DNA of 64,000 nucleotides from an uncultured Devosia sp. (GCF_963517015.1 NZ_CAUQDV010000001.1:2858001-2922000), one strand, 5' to 3'. Positions 54,765 to 63,989 are shown, counted from the first letter of the stretch. Notes: generated from the sequence alone by a model not told the origin. Program-made: numbers and translations.

Positions 54765-56240
54765 TTACCAGCTCACGGCGATATATTTGGTCTCACAAAA
54801 CTCCATGATGCCGTGGTGAGCACCTTCGCGGCCCAGCCCACTTTGCTTGACGCCACCAAAAGGGGCCGCAGGATCGGAGACCAGACCCCGGTTCAATCCG
54901 ACCATCCCCGCTTCGAGCCGTTCGGACACACGCATGCCGCGCCCGACATCGCGGGTGTAGACATAGGCAATCAGGCCGTATTCGGTGTCATTGGCGGCGC
55001 TGACCGCGTCATCCTCGCTGGCAAAGGTGGTGATCGCCGCGACAGGGCCGAAGATTTCTTCCCGCGTAATGCTGGCACTGGCGGGAACGTCGCTGATGAC
55101 GGTGGGCGGAAAATAGAAGCCGACCCCACCGGTAGCCTTGCCGCCGGCCAGCACCGAGGCACCCTGCCCCACGGCATCGTCGACGAGCCCGCCAATCCGA
55201 TCGACGGCCGCCTGGTTGATCAATGGGCCGCATTGCGTCTTGGCGTCATAGCCGACACCGACCTTGAGCGCCTCCATGCGCTCGACCAGTCCCCTTGAGA
55301 AGGCGTCGGCAATGCCCTTTTGTACATAGAAGCGATTGGCAGCCGTGCAGGCTTCGCCGCCATTGCGCATCTTGGCGATCATCGCGCCATCGAGGGCAGC
55401 GTCGAGATCGGCGTCGTCAAAGACGATAAAGGGTGCATTGCCACCCAATTCCATCGAGCAGGATATGATCGTATCGGCGGCTTCGCGCAGCAGCTTGCGG
55501 CCCACTTCGGTCGAGCCGGTGAACGAGAGCTTGCGCACCCGCGGGTCGTGCAGCATGGCGCTGACGGTGGCGCCGGAGCGCGAGGTGGTCAGCACGTTGA
55601 CCACGCCGGCGGGCACGCCTGCTTCGCGATAGATATCGGCCAGGACGAAGGCGGTGAGCGGGGTTTCCGTCGCTGGCTTGAGCACGACGGTGCAGCCCGC
55701 AGCCAAGGCCGGCGCAATCTTGCGGGTTGCCATGGCGGCTGGGAAATTCCACGGCGTCACCAGGACGGCAATGCCGATCGGCTGGTGTTCGACCACGATC
55801 TTGTTGGCGCCGCTGGGGGCGGTATAGATATCGCCGTTGAGACGCACCGCCTCCTCGGAGAACCAGCGGAAAAATTCGGCGGCATAGGTGACCTCGCCGC
55901 GTGCGTCGCTCAATGACTTGCCGTTTTCGAGGCTGATCAGTTCGGCCAGCATGTCGCGGCGCTCGATCATCAGTTCAAAGCAGCGGCGCAGGATTTCTCC
56001 ACGCTCGCGCGGTGCTGTGCCAGCCCAGCCGGGCGCGGCCTTTTGGGCGGCCGTGACTGCCGCCATGGCGTCCTCGACGGTCGCATCCGCCACCGCGGTG
56101 ATGACCTTGCCCGTTGACGGGTCGATGACGTCAATGCGCTGGCCCGTGGCACCGGGGCGCCACTGGCCGTCGATCCATAAATCGGACGGCAACTGGCTGG
56201 GATCAAAGCTCAGGCCGGAAAATGAGGCGTGCTGGTTCAT
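54765..56240 (-). CDS. NAD(P)-dependent aldehyde dehydrogenase (succinate/ketoglutarate semialdehyde type)
   Basis: A 491-residue ALDH. Catalytic signatures are VTPWNFPAAMATRKIAPALAAGC (active-site asparagine), FTGSTEVG, MELGGNAPFIVF (general-base glutamate) and MRNGGEACTAANRFYV (nucleophilic cysteine). The sequence is close to the GabD-type succinate-semialdehyde group; in sugar-acid operons such enzymes often oxidise alpha-ketoglutaric semialdehyde, the last step of non-phosphorylative uronate or pentonate routes. It ends 4 bp from the neighbouring Fe-ADH frame and reads into the enolase-superfamily gene after 32 bp. Exact substrate is open. Confidence 0.93.
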   Translation of the reverse strand: MNQHASFSGLSFDPSQLPSDLWIDGQWRPGATGQRIDVIDPSTGKVITAVADATVEDAMAAVTAAQKAAPGWAGTAPRERGEILRRCFELMIERRDMLAELISLENGKSLSDARGEVTYAAEFFRWFSEEAVRLNGDIYTAPSGANKIVVEHQPIGIAVLVTPWNFPAAMATRKIAPALAAGCTVVLKPATETPLTAFVLADIYREAGVPAGVVNVLTTSRSGATVSAMLHDPRVRKLSFTGSTEVGRKLLREAADTIISCSMELGGNAPFIVFDDADLDAALDGAMIAKMRNGGEACTAANRFYVQKGIADAFSRGLVERMEALKVGVGYDAKTQCGPLINQAAVDRIGGLVDDAVGQGASVLAGGKATGGVGFYFPPTVISDVPASASITREEIFGPVAAITTFASEDDAVSAANDTEYGLIAYVYTRDVGRGMRVSERLEAGMVGLNRGLVSDPAAPFGGVKQSGLGREGAHHGIMEFCETKYIAVSW

Positions 56241-56243
56241 GGA

Positions 56244-57482
56244 CTAGTCCTGGACTGAATGGCGAAGCGCGGCGCGGTCGCCGCTGTAGGCCGCGTTGAC
56301 GAGCAGGGCCATGCTCGCAGGGTCGAGCAGGCGCGGATTGTTCTTGACGAGGCGCGTCGCCCCCAAAGCTGCCTCGGCAGTCCAGGCAAGCTTGTCTTCG
56401 GTTACGCCCAGATCGCGCAGGGTCACGGGTATGCCGACTGATGCAAAGAGAGTGACAATGGCCTCGATTGCCGAAGCCGCCTTGCCGGCACAATCGGTGG
56501 CACCAACAAGGCCCATGGCGTCGGCGATCTGGGCCATTTCCGCCCGGGCGTGGCTGGCGTTGAATTCCATGACATAGGGCATCATGACAGCAACGCCCGC
56601 GCCATGGGCCGTATGGGTCAGGGCACCTACCGGATATTGGACGGCATGGGCAGCGGCTGTTCCGGCAGCGCCAAAGGCCAGCCCGGCCAGGGTCGCGCCC
56701 ATCATCAGATCATGGCGCGCCGCGTGGTTGGCGCCGTCGTCATAGGCAGGCTTCAGGCTGGCTGAGATCAACCTTATGGCTTCGAGCGCGTAATGATCGG
56801 AGAATGCATTCTTGCCGACGAAAACATGCTCATGGACGGTGGTTTCGTCGACGCTGCGGCGCAAGGTCGTGAAGGCTTCGATCGCATGGGTCAGCGCATC
56901 TGCCCCGGAAACTGCCGTCAGGCCTGGCGGGCAGCTATAGGTAAGCTCAGGGTCGCAGATGGCCGTGTGTGGAATAAGATGGGGACTGGCAATGCCGACC
57001 TTGACCGCACGATCAGGGTCAGAGACCACGGCAACGGGGGTCACTTCGGAACCCGTGCCTGCTGTGGTGGGGATGGCAATCAGCGGCAGGATCGGCCCTG
57101 GAACCTTGAACTCGCCATAATAGTCGGCCGGCTTGCCGCCATGGGTCAGCAGCAGCGCAATAACCTTGGCGGCGTCGAGGCAGGAACCACCCCCAATGCC
57201 GATGACCACTTCGGCACCAAAGGCCCTGCCCTGTTCGAGACCATCGAGAATGCTGGCCGCCGGTAGTTCGGCGACAGTGCCCGAATAGACTTCGGTGGTA
57301 ATGCCAGCTGCTGTGAGTCCCTGCACCAGCTCAACAAACTGCGGATCGGCGGCCAGCCGCTGATCGGTGACGATCAGCGCGCGCTTGCCAAGTTGTGCCA
57401 CATAGCCGGCAAGGGCGTGACGCTGTCCTGCGCCAAAAACCAGGTTGCGCGGCAGGCGCGAGACGGCAAAGAGAGAGGTCAT
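56244..57482 (-). CDS. Iron-containing alcohol dehydrogenase (group III)
   Basis: A 412-residue Fe-dependent dehydrogenase. The NAD-binding GIGGGSCLDAAK and the motif ATPTTAGTGSEVT-like region (IPTTAGTGSEVTPVAVVSD) are clear. Metal ligands lie in SGADALTHAIEAF and the HAVQYPVGALTHTAHGAG segment. The start ATG (57482) overlaps the previous stop as ATGA, so translation is coupled to the Ldh-type gene. It likely interconverts an aldehyde and alcohol or reduces a keto acid in this catabolic operon. Maleylacetate reductase-like and lactaldehyde reductase-like roles are alternatives. Confidence 0.92.
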   Translation of the reverse strand: MTSLFAVSRLPRNLVFGAGQRHALAGYVAQLGKRALIVTDQRLAADPQFVELVQGLTAAGITTEVYSGTVAELPAASILDGLEQGRAFGAEVVIGIGGGSCLDAAKVIALLLTHGGKPADYYGEFKVPGPILPLIAIPTTAGTGSEVTPVAVVSDPDRAVKVGIASPHLIPHTAICDPELTYSCPPGLTAVSGADALTHAIEAFTTLRRSVDETTVHEHVFVGKNAFSDHYALEAIRLISASLKPAYDDGANHAARHDLMMGATLAGLAFGAAGTAAAHAVQYPVGALTHTAHGAGVAVMMPYVMEFNASHARAEMAQIADAMGLVGATDCAGKAASAIEAIVTLFASVGIPVTLRDLGVTEDKLAWTAEAALGATRLVKNNPRLLDPASMALLVNAAYSGDRAALRHSVQD

Positions 57483-58507
57483 GACATGGCCTGCTGTGGT
57501 TGAATGGCCGGCGCTTGCACCATGGCCTGGAGGCGATCCCAAACGGCGTCGGCGATGGGCACGCCGTCTTGCAGGCGTTGTGCCCGGATGGCGCGGCCGC
57601 GTTCGCCTGGGATCAGCACGGCGTCAAATCCCTGCGCCGGTTCGGCGGAGCGGATGATATCGAGATAGGCGGCAAGGCCCGCAATGCTGGGACCGTCGAT
57701 AACAATGAACAGATCGCCCTTGTTGGCCAGGTGTGTGGCATCGAGCGTGCCATGCACCTCGGTGCCAAGCGCGGCGCCCGACAGCGCACTGACCAGGAGC
57801 TCGAACGCCAGGCCCAGTGCATAACCCTTGGCCGCACCAAAGGGCGCTATGGCGCCGGACTTGGCCGCATGAGCATCCGTCGTGGGATTGCCGCGCGCGT
57901 CAAGCGCCCAATCGGCCGGAATCGGCGCGTTGCGATTGGCGTGATCGTGGATTTCGCCCATCGACACACGGCTGGTGGCCGTGTCCATGACAAAAGGATC
58001 GGCCTCCCCGGTCGGCACGCCAATGGCAATTGGATTGGTACCCACCAAAGCCTGCCGCCCGCCCCAGGGATGAACCAGGGCTTCGCTGGTCGACAGCACG
58101 ATGGCGGCCTGCCCCGATCGGGCGATCCGCTCGGCATACCAGGCGAGCATGCCGATGTGTTGGGCATTGGCGATAGCGGCCATGGCAATGCCGGTTTGTT
58201 TGGCACGCGCCTGGATTGCGGTGAGTGCGGCATCGGCCACGACCGGGCCCAGACCATTCCGACCATCCACACGGAGAAACCCACTGCCCTGCCAGGTATG
58301 CTCGCCACTGGCCTGCGGATCAGCCAGGCCGGCGGCAATTCGTTCGGCCAGGCGCTCAAGGCGCAAAAGGCCATGCGAGGGCACGCCGCGCAGATCGGCA
58401 TCCAGCCAAAGATCCACCTGCATCCGGGCATGGTCTGCCGGAACCCCGGCCGCAAGGAGGGCGTATTCCGCTGTCTGACGCAACTTTTCGACAGGAACAG
58501 TGTGCAC
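57479..58507 (-). CDS. Ldh-family oxidoreductase (malate/L-lactate/2,3-diketogulonate type)
   Basis: A 342-residue NAD(P)-dependent reductase of the Ldh_2 fold, unrelated to classic lactate dehydrogenase. Characteristic stretches are GVPSHGLLRLERLAERI, AIANAQHIGMLAWYAERIA, VGTNPIAIGVPTG and PFGAAKGYALGLAFELLVSALSGA. It begins with GTG at 58507 and heads the leftward operon Ldh - Fe-ADH - ALDH - enolase - binding protein. A GATATC-containing palindromic region lies directly upstream, shared with the divergent GntR regulator. Members reduce diketogulonate, ureidoglycolate or malate; here a keto sugar acid is most likely by context. Confidence 0.92.
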   Translation of the reverse strand: MHTVPVEKLRQTAEYALLAAGVPADHARMQVDLWLDADLRGVPSHGLLRLERLAERIAAGLADPQASGEHTWQGSGFLRVDGRNGLGPVVADAALTAIQARAKQTGIAMAAIANAQHIGMLAWYAERIARSGQAAIVLSTSEALVHPWGGRQALVGTNPIAIGVPTGEADPFVMDTATSRVSMGEIHDHANRNAPIPADWALDARGNPTTDAHAAKSGAIAPFGAAKGYALGLAFELLVSALSGAALGTEVHGTLDATHLANKGDLFIVIDGPSIAGLAAYLDIIRSAEPAQGFDAVLIPGERGRAIRAQRLQDGVPIADAVWDRLQAMVQAPAIQPQQAMS

Positions 58508-58515
58508 GATATCAA

Positions 58516-58527
58516 ATCCGATCGGAT
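58516..58527. promoter_or_regulatory. Possible GntR/FCD operator
   Basis: ATCCGATCGGAT is a perfect 12-bp palindrome, flanked by GATATC on both sides (58508-58513 and 58525-58530). It lies 9 bp before the GTG of the Ldh-type gene and about 73 bp before the preferred GntR start, the natural position for a repressor controlling both. Confidence 0.55.
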
Positions 58528-58599
58528 ATCTGATTGAGCGAGGCAGACTATGGTGCTATCAAGTGGGGAGCGTCAATAGCCAATCCGGAACAGCGGGAA

Positions 58600-59280
58600 A
58601 TGGACTCAAGCGACAGCCAGGCGCCAACGCCTCTCAAGCGGCCGACACGGCTGGGCGACGAGGTGTACAATGCCATCTATGCGCAGTTGATGACGCGCCA
58701 GATCGCCCCGGGGGGACGTATCTCGGTTGACCGATTGGTGCGTACCCTGGGCGTTTCGCAAACGCCGATCCGGGAGGCCCTTTCGCGGCTTGAAGCGCAG
58801 GGGCTGGTTGTGAAGACCCACCTCATTGGCTACAGCGCCGCCAACCAGATGGACAGCGCTCGCCTCGACCAGCTTTATGAACTGCGCCTTCTGCTCGAGC
58901 CCTTTGCCACCGGGCGCGCGGCCTTGTTATTGACCGATGATGGCCGGGCCAATTTGATCAGGCTGGCCGCCGAAATGCAGGCAGGCGACACGGGGCCGGA
59001 GGCCTACGGACGGTTCGCCCGGCTGGACAGCGATTTTCATGATGTGATTGCCCATGCCAGCGGCAATGAACTCGTGCAGGAAACGCTGGCCAGCCTGCAT
59101 ACGCATGTCCATTTGTTCCGCCTGTTTTACCATGCGAGAGTGACCAGCGACGCCATAGCGGAGCACGAAAACATCATTGCCGCGCTGGTCGCCCGGGATG
59201 CCCCGGCGGCTGAAGACGCCATGCGAACCCACATCCAGCGCTCGCGCGACCGCTTCATGAAGGCTTTCTCTCCGTCATGA
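58600..59280 (+). CDS. GntR family regulator, FadR/FCD subfamily
   Basis: A 226-residue regulator with an N-terminal winged helix (GDEVYNAIYAQLMTRQIAPGGRISVDRLVRTLGVSQTPIREALSRLEAQGLV) and an all-helical FCD effector domain with the metal-binding D/H residues (RLDSDFHDVIAHASGN, later HENIIAAL and HIQRSR). I prefer ATG 58600; a TTG at 58534 would add 22 residues but start inside the palindromic operator region. It is divergent from the catabolic operon and is its likely repressor, with a sugar acid or its product as inducer. Confidence 0.92.
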   Translation: MDSSDSQAPTPLKRPTRLGDEVYNAIYAQLMTRQIAPGGRISVDRLVRTLGVSQTPIREALSRLEAQGLVVKTHLIGYSAANQMDSARLDQLYELRLLLEPFATGRAALLLTDDGRANLIRLAAEMQAGDTGPEAYGRFARLDSDFHDVIAHASGNELVQETLASLHTHVHLFRLFYHARVTSDAIAEHENIIAALVARDAPAAEDAMRTHIQRSRDRFMKAFSPS

Positions 59281-59454
59281 ATCTCTCATTGGTCGATTAG
59301 GTTTGTGCCGTTGCTAACTTGGTAGATCCATCAGAAAAATTGAGATCAGGGCTGACGTCACAGAGGGGGGACGCAGCTGGCTCTCAAACTTTGTTGGCGT
59401 ATGTCAAAGCGCCGTTCCACCAGGTGAAGATATTCGAGGCACTGACTTGACCAC

Positions 59455-59550
59455 TTGGCCACCGACATGGTCCAAGTGGCCAAGTTGGCCACTGGCGGCA
59501 TCAATGTTTTCAGTGACTTACGGGCCATATTTAGTTTTGCTGGGAATCCA
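59455..59550 (+). repeat. Right-end 96-bp repeat with putative recombinase arm sites
   Basis: Near-identical (94 of 96) to 33139-33234. Within it TTGGCCACC is at 59455-59463 and AGTGGCCAA-G-TTGGCCACT, a perfect dyad, at 59475-59493. The motif matches the two TTGGCCACC copies inside attL, as expected for the second arm of an attP site split by integration. Confidence 0.8.
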
Positions 59551-59565
59551 GGTTCCCCAGCCAAT
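59547..59565 (+). repeat. attR: 19-bp copy of tRNA-Gln 3' end
   Basis: Exact direct repeat of 3147-3165. Upstream of it there is no tRNA body, so it is a displaced 3' end rather than a second gene, as expected after site-specific insertion at the tRNA. Confidence 0.85.
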
Positions 59566-59670
59566 TTACTCAATAGTATGACGCGGCTGAAAGAGTGCCC
59601 GATTTCGGCGCTAAGAGTGCCCGAGCAGACTCCAGGGACTCCTTCCGGCCGATTTGCAGACACTAGAGTC

Positions 59671-60042
59671 TTATGAAGGCGCCGATGGCGGTGGCGCGGC
59701 CCGATGCGCCAGCTTCTGCCATTGCTTGTTGTCGATCAGGGTCGACCGGTAGATCTTCAGGCCACTGCAACCCGGTAAGGATTTCAAGGTCAGCTTGACC
59801 GGATCCACCAAAGGCTGCGCAAGCCAAGGGCTCAACGTGATCCTCTTGATGGCGGAAAGCGGCACCGGCACCGGATACGCCTGGATTTCCTCGTTTTCAC
59901 TGGCATAGACCGCACGGTACTCGCGCTCGTCGCCATAGGGCCAGCGCTTGGTGAACGGAAGGATTTCCAGATCCACCTCCTGCATCGAGTTGGCGTTCGC
60001 CACCTGCTCGTAGTTGACGTAGCGATGGGTCACCCCAAGCGA
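59671..60042 (-). pseudogene. DUF2971-like protein, 3' remnant
   Basis: About 122 codons remain, reading VTHRYVNYEQV, then KRWPYGDEREYRAVYASENEEI and IKRITLSPWL, which resemble the C-terminal half of DUF2971 proteins (the W-x-F/Y-G-D-E-R-E-Y-R box is distinctive). The N-terminal half with the family's fND-P-F-D region is absent. Upstream codons to 60075 run antisense through umuD sequence and are not part of it. This is a truncated gene fused by deletion or insertion to the umuD remnant. The function of the family is unknown; members occur in defence and island contexts. Confidence 0.7.
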
Positions 60043-60051
60043 ATGCATCGG

Positions 60052-60174
60052 CGGGGCGGCGTGCTGCGGCTCCACAACGAGAATGCCACCTTGCCGCCCT
60101 TCACCGTCGCAGTGGGCACCGACATCTCCGTATGGGGCGTGGTGACGGCGACCATCCGCGACCTCAAGCGATGA
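60052..60174 (+). pseudogene. umuD: umuD-like (S24 peptidase) C-terminal remnant
   Basis: In the frame that ends with TGA at 60172-60174 the codons read VLRLHNENATLPPF, then TDISVWGVVTATIRDLKR, the typical C-terminal strand pair of UmuD/LexA-type autoproteases. Everything before about 60052, including the cleavage site and catalytic Ser/Lys, is missing. The stop overlaps the umuC start as ATGA, the normal umuDC coupling, so this was once a complete umuDC operon. No promoter for umuC is therefore evident. Confidence 0.8.
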
Positions 60175-61448
60175 GCGGCCATCCCCCTGCCCTCGCCCTG
60201 GTCGACGGCAATTCCTTCTATTGCTCCTGCGAACGCGTCTTCGACGCCCGGCTGGAAGATCGCCCGGTCATCGTGCTCAGCAACAACGACGGCTGCGCGG
60301 TCGCCCGCACCAACGAGGCGAAAGCGTTGGGCATCAAGATGGGCCAGCCCATGTTCCATATCCGCGACCTGTGCCGGGACAACGATGTCGCCGTCTTCTC
60401 CAGCAACTATGCCTTGTACGGCGACATGAGCCGGCGGATGAACATGATCTACGACACGTTCTCGCCGGACGTTGAAATCTATTCCATCGACGAGAGCTTC
60501 ATAGACCTCTCGCGGCTGCCGGTGAAGGACCGGACCGCTTGGGCGAGCGACCTGCGCTCCACCGTCCGGCAATGGACCGGCATCCCCACGTGTGTCGGCA
60601 TCGGTCCGACCAAGACCCTCGCCAAACTGGCGAACAAGGCCGCCAAGAAAATCCCCGGAGGGGTGCTCGACCTGACGGACCCCATGGAACAGGCCCGCGT
60701 TATGGCCGACTTCCCGATCGGCGACGTATGGGGCATCGGACGCGCCAGCCAGCTCAAGCTCGCCCAGCTCGGCATCCGGTTCGCCGGCCAGCTCCGTGAC
60801 ATGGACGCCAAGACCGCGCGCGGATTGCTCACCGTCGTCGGGGAAAAGATCGTCCTCGAACTCAACGGCACGCCCTGCATCGCCTTGGAAACCGTCGCCC
60901 CGCAGCGCCAAGGGTGCGCGGTCACGCGGTCCTTCGGCCAGCGCGTCACCCGGAAGGTCGAAATGGAGCAGGCCGTCGCCGGCTATGCCAACCGGTTGGG
61001 CGAGAAGCTCAGGCGGCATGACCTCGCCACCGACCACGTGAACGTCTTCATGCATACCAGCAAGTTCAATGACGACGAACCGCAGCGCAATGTATCCATG
61101 ACGGTGACCATGCCCGAAACCACCAACGACTCCCTGGCTTTGATCAAGGCTGCCAAGCGCGCCGTGGACGCCCTCTGGAAATCGGGGTTCCGTTACAGCA
61201 AGGCCGGCATCGTCACCCAGGACCTGGTGCGCCCATCCGAGAGGCAGCCGGCCCTGTTCGATGCCATGGACCACGAGAAGGCCGCCAAGGTCATGGCCGC
61301 CGTCGATCTCGCCAACAAGCGGTGGGGCCGTGCCACCGTTGTGCCGGCAGCACTGGGGATCGCGAACAAAGCGGCGTTTTCGACTAAATTCGAGATGCGA
61401 TCTCCGCGGTATACTACCCGGTGGGACGAACTTCCGACCTGCCGTTGA
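60171..61448 (+). CDS. umuC: Y-family DNA polymerase UmuC (Pol V catalytic subunit)
   Basis: A 425-residue translesion polymerase. The N-terminal ALVDGNSFYCSCERVF carries catalytic D12; YSIDESFIDLS supplies D107 and E108. The helix-hairpin-helix thumb (PIGDVWGIGRASQLKLAQLGI) and little-finger domain follow, and the C-terminal UmuC-specific DUF4113-like end (RWGRATVVPAALG ... PRYTTRWDELPTCR) is intact. It copies damaged DNA during the SOS response together with processed UmuD. Since only a fragment of umuD remains directly upstream, the gene is either silent, driven from elsewhere, or served by a UmuD encoded in trans. Confidence 0.95.
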   Translation: MSGHPPALALVDGNSFYCSCERVFDARLEDRPVIVLSNNDGCAVARTNEAKALGIKMGQPMFHIRDLCRDNDVAVFSSNYALYGDMSRRMNMIYDTFSPDVEIYSIDESFIDLSRLPVKDRTAWASDLRSTVRQWTGIPTCVGIGPTKTLAKLANKAAKKIPGGVLDLTDPMEQARVMADFPIGDVWGIGRASQLKLAQLGIRFAGQLRDMDAKTARGLLTVVGEKIVLELNGTPCIALETVAPQRQGCAVTRSFGQRVTRKVEMEQAVAGYANRLGEKLRRHDLATDHVNVFMHTSKFNDDEPQRNVSMTVTMPETTNDSLALIKAAKRAVDALWKSGFRYSKAGIVTQDLVRPSERQPALFDAMDHEKAAKVMAAVDLANKRWGRATVVPAALGIANKAAFSTKFEMRSPRYTTRWDELPTCR

Positions 61449-61465
61449 TGTCCGATGCCGCTCGG

Positions 61466-61873
61466 TCAGGCGGTGGCAGGCAGGCAGAAGCATGCTCTCG
61501 TTATCGTCTCTCCGGTGTCAGTCCCGTCCTCGCCCAGATGGGTGAACAGAAAGGGACCGGTGGCTCCGCGTGGCCGACCGCCGACGATCATGATCCGCCT
61601 TCCCGCGCCTGCCAGTACTTTTGATAGCGCTGCAAGTTCGCCGGCAAACTGCCAAGACGCTCTCTCGGCAGTGACCGCAACGACCGTGACGACGCGTTGA
61701 TCCGCCAATACCTGCAAGTTCGCCAACCTGCCGAGGCGACGAAAACCATTCGAGGCGATCGCGTGTTCGACCAGCGGATCCGGTCCTGAAAGAACGAGAC
61801 CATGTGCGCGCAAGCAAGCCCTGAGTCTGACGTAGAGTTCCTGTGACCGAGGCATCGAACAATCCAATACCAC
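61466..61873 (-). CDS. Hypothetical protein, possibly partial (135 aa)
   Basis: An open frame with plausible amino-acid use, including LGRLANLQVLADQRVVTVVAVTAERASWQFAGELAALSKVLAGAGRRIMIVGG, an alternating hydrophobic strand and helix pattern. It starts with GTG at 61873 but has no visible ribosome site, and its N-terminus looks incomplete, so it may be a remnant of a longer gene. It converges on umuC. I recognise no family. Competing frames on the other strand look less protein-like. Confidence 0.4.
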   Translation of the reverse strand: MVLDCSMPRSQELYVRLRACLRAHGLVLSGPDPLVEHAIASNGFRRLGRLANLQVLADQRVVTVVAVTAERASWQFAGELAALSKVLAGAGRRIMIVGGRPRGATGPFLFTHLGEDGTDTGETITRACFCLPATA

Positions 61874-62150
61874 TATAAATAAACTTGCATTGATATGATC
61901 TATCGATAAATCAACGGGTCACTTTGCGCGATTCAATCTGTCATCGTTGGTTACCGAATTCGATCGGAAGTAGGCCAACGGGTCCAACGCGACATTCGTG
62001 TGCCGGAAAGCCGAGATGTGCCTTAACCGCTGAGGTGCATGGCGCGACCACATCCGATTTATCGCCGTGGCATATAAGTGCTAGCGGGTTCCGGGCTCTA
62101 ATTGAGGCCGACCATAGTGGCTAGAGTGCCTCCAACGCAGGAGTACCGCG

Positions 62151-62987
62151 ATGGACCGCAACACAGCCCTTAACGATGGTCGCACGATGCCCAAGGTGGG
62201 TTTCGGTGTCTGGCAGATCGGTGACAGGCAGGCCGAAACATTGGTCTCGCAAGCGATAGACGCAGGCTTCCGCCATCTGGATACCGCCCAGGCCTATGGC
62301 AACGAAGGCGGCGTCGGTCGTGCGGTCGTCGAGGCGGAGGTCGATCGCGGCGAACTCTTCGTCACCTCCAAACTCAGGGGCCGCGACATGGGCTACGACA
62401 ACGCCCTTCGCTCTTTCGATGCCAGCCTGAAGCGCCTCGGTCTGGACTATCTGGACCTGTTCTTGATCCACTGGCCCATGCCGGCTACCAGCCAGTACGT
62501 AGAGACTTGGGAAGCGCTCGTTGATCTACGGAAGTCCGGCAGGGTCCGTTCGATCGGTGTGTCGAATTTCACCGCTGCCCATGTCGACCACATTGTCGGC
62601 AAAACCGGCGTCGTGCCGGCGATCAACCAGCTCGAGCTGCATCCGTTCTTTCAGGAGCGTGCCATCCGTGAACACCACCTCCGGCACGCCATAACGATCC
62701 AGAGCTATAGCCCGCTCGGCAGCAACGGCGGACGTGTATTGCGAAACCCGGTCGTGATGGCGATCGCGGAACGCCACGGTCGGACCCCGGCTCAGGTGGT
62801 CATCCGCTGGCACCTGCAGCAGGGCCTGGTGCCGTTGCCCAAGACGGCGACGCCCTCTCGCATCCCAGAGAACCTCGCAGTCTGGGACTTCGTATTGAAA
62901 GACGAAGAAATGGTGGAGCTCCGGGCGCTGGACCAGCGTCACGGCAATACGCAACCCCTGCCAGACGAGTGGAACTCGCCCTTCTAG
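62151..62987 (+). CDS. Aldo/keto reductase (2,5-diketo-D-gluconate reductase-like)
   Basis: A 278-residue NADPH-dependent reductase of the AKR5-like group. The catalytic tetrad is visible as D44 and Y49 (DTAQAYGNE), K74 (FVTSKLRG) and H107 (FLIHWPMP). The opening LNDGRTMPKVGFGVWQI and the cofactor-binding end (PLPKTATPSRIPENLAVWDF) are complete. It may reduce methylglyoxal or 2,5-diketogluconate. The gene overlaps the convergent LysR gene by 4 bp, an arrangement often seen for a regulator and its non-target neighbour, so regulation is not obvious. Confidence 0.93.
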   Translation: MDRNTALNDGRTMPKVGFGVWQIGDRQAETLVSQAIDAGFRHLDTAQAYGNEGGVGRAVVEAEVDRGELFVTSKLRGRDMGYDNALRSFDASLKRLGLDYLDLFLIHWPMPATSQYVETWEALVDLRKSGRVRSIGVSNFTAAHVDHIVGKTGVVPAINQLELHPFFQERAIREHHLRHAITIQSYSPLGSNGGRVLRNPVVMAIAERHGRTPAQVVIRWHLQQGLVPLPKTATPSRIPENLAVWDFVLKDEEMVELRALDQRHGNTQPLPDEWNSPF

Positions 62988-63877
62988 GCGCTTTCGCGCA
63001 ATGCGTTGAGCACGATGTTAAATGCCGCCGAATTCTGTCGGCGGCTGGGATAATACAGGTAGTAGCCCGAAAACATCGGACACCATTCGTCGAGCACCTG
63101 AACCAGCCTGCCGTCTGCCAAGTGCTGCCGGACCATATCCTCGGCGACGAAACCAATGCCTCGTCCGGCCACCAAAGAATCAAGCATGGCGTAGGACGTG
63201 TTGAAGGTCAGTTGACCGTCGACCCGGACGCGCAGCTCCCTGCCATCTCTTTCGAACTCCCAGGCATAACGACCGGAATCGCTGCGCTGCCTGTGGTTCA
63301 TGCAGTTGTGCTGCACCAGATCCTGAGGGGTTTCCGGCTTGCCATGCGCGGCGAAATAGTCGGGCGAAGCTACCACGATCATCCGCCAGTCGGGGCCGAT
63401 GCGGACGGCGATCATGTCCTTGTCTACGCTTTCGCCCAATCGGACCCCAGCGTCGAAACGATCCTCGACGATGTTGCGGAAGCCGTTGTCGAGATTCAAT
63501 TCGACCTGCACATCGGGATACTGTTCCAGCACCGGTCCGAGCTTCGGGGCTATAGCGCTATAATACGCGTGGTCGGACGTGCTGATCCGGACCAGACCCG
63601 AGGGGCGGTCCCCAGAAGCGACCAGCATGTTCAACCTGTCCTCGATGTCCCCGATGCTGGGCGCCAAGGATTCCAGCAACCGCTCACCGGCCTCGGTCGG
63701 GGAGACGCTGCGGGTCGTGCGGGTGAGCAGACGCAACCCCAACCTTTCCTCGAGGTTCTTGATCGTGAGGCTCAAGGTCGATTGCGACGTGCCAAGTCGA
63801 ACGGCGGCCTTGGTGAAACTGCGTTCCTCCGCCACGGCCATGAACCAAACTAGGTCGTTGAGATCTTTTCTGTCCAT
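62984..63877 (-). CDS. LysR family transcriptional regulator
   Basis: A 297-residue regulator: winged helix at residues 6-65 (DLVWFMAVAEERSFTKAAVRLGTSQSTLSLTIKNLEERLGLRLLTRTTRSVSPTEAG) and a PBP-like effector domain (GLVRISTSDHAYYSAIAPKL, later MIVVASPDYFA). It is transcribed away from a further gene that begins at the window's right edge, which is its likely divergent target. Confidence 0.95.
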   Translation of the reverse strand: MDRKDLNDLVWFMAVAEERSFTKAAVRLGTSQSTLSLTIKNLEERLGLRLLTRTTRSVSPTEAGERLLESLAPSIGDIEDRLNMLVASGDRPSGLVRISTSDHAYYSAIAPKLGPVLEQYPDVQVELNLDNGFRNIVEDRFDAGVRLGESVDKDMIAVRIGPDWRMIVVASPDYFAAHGKPETPQDLVQHNCMNHRQRSDSGRYAWEFERDGRELRVRVDGQLTFNTSYAMLDSLVAGRGIGFVAEDMVRQHLADGRLVQVLDEWCPMFSGYYLYYPSRRQNSAAFNIVLNALRESA

Positions 63878-63989
63878 GCCGAATGGTGAAGCCGATTAAT
63901 ATCGGAGGTCAATAGGTTCATGCGAACTGCGCCGACTAATCAGTGAGATCATCCGGGCGTATATTCCCTTCAACAATGACGGAAAGGCT

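Larger units (their letters stand above)
59281..59670. other. 390-bp intergenic region at the island's right end
   Basis: It holds the 96-bp right-end repeat (59455-59550), the attR core (59547-59565), and right of it a short direct repeat AAGAGTGCCCGA at 59591-59602 and 59613-59624 that may be a remnant of another insertion. No gene is supported here. Confidence 0.6.

Noticed and set aside
59591..59624. Direct repeat AAGAGTGCCCGA as insertion-sequence end or CRISPR-like unit
   Set aside because: Only two copies, no transposase nearby and no regular spacer series; kept only as a note.
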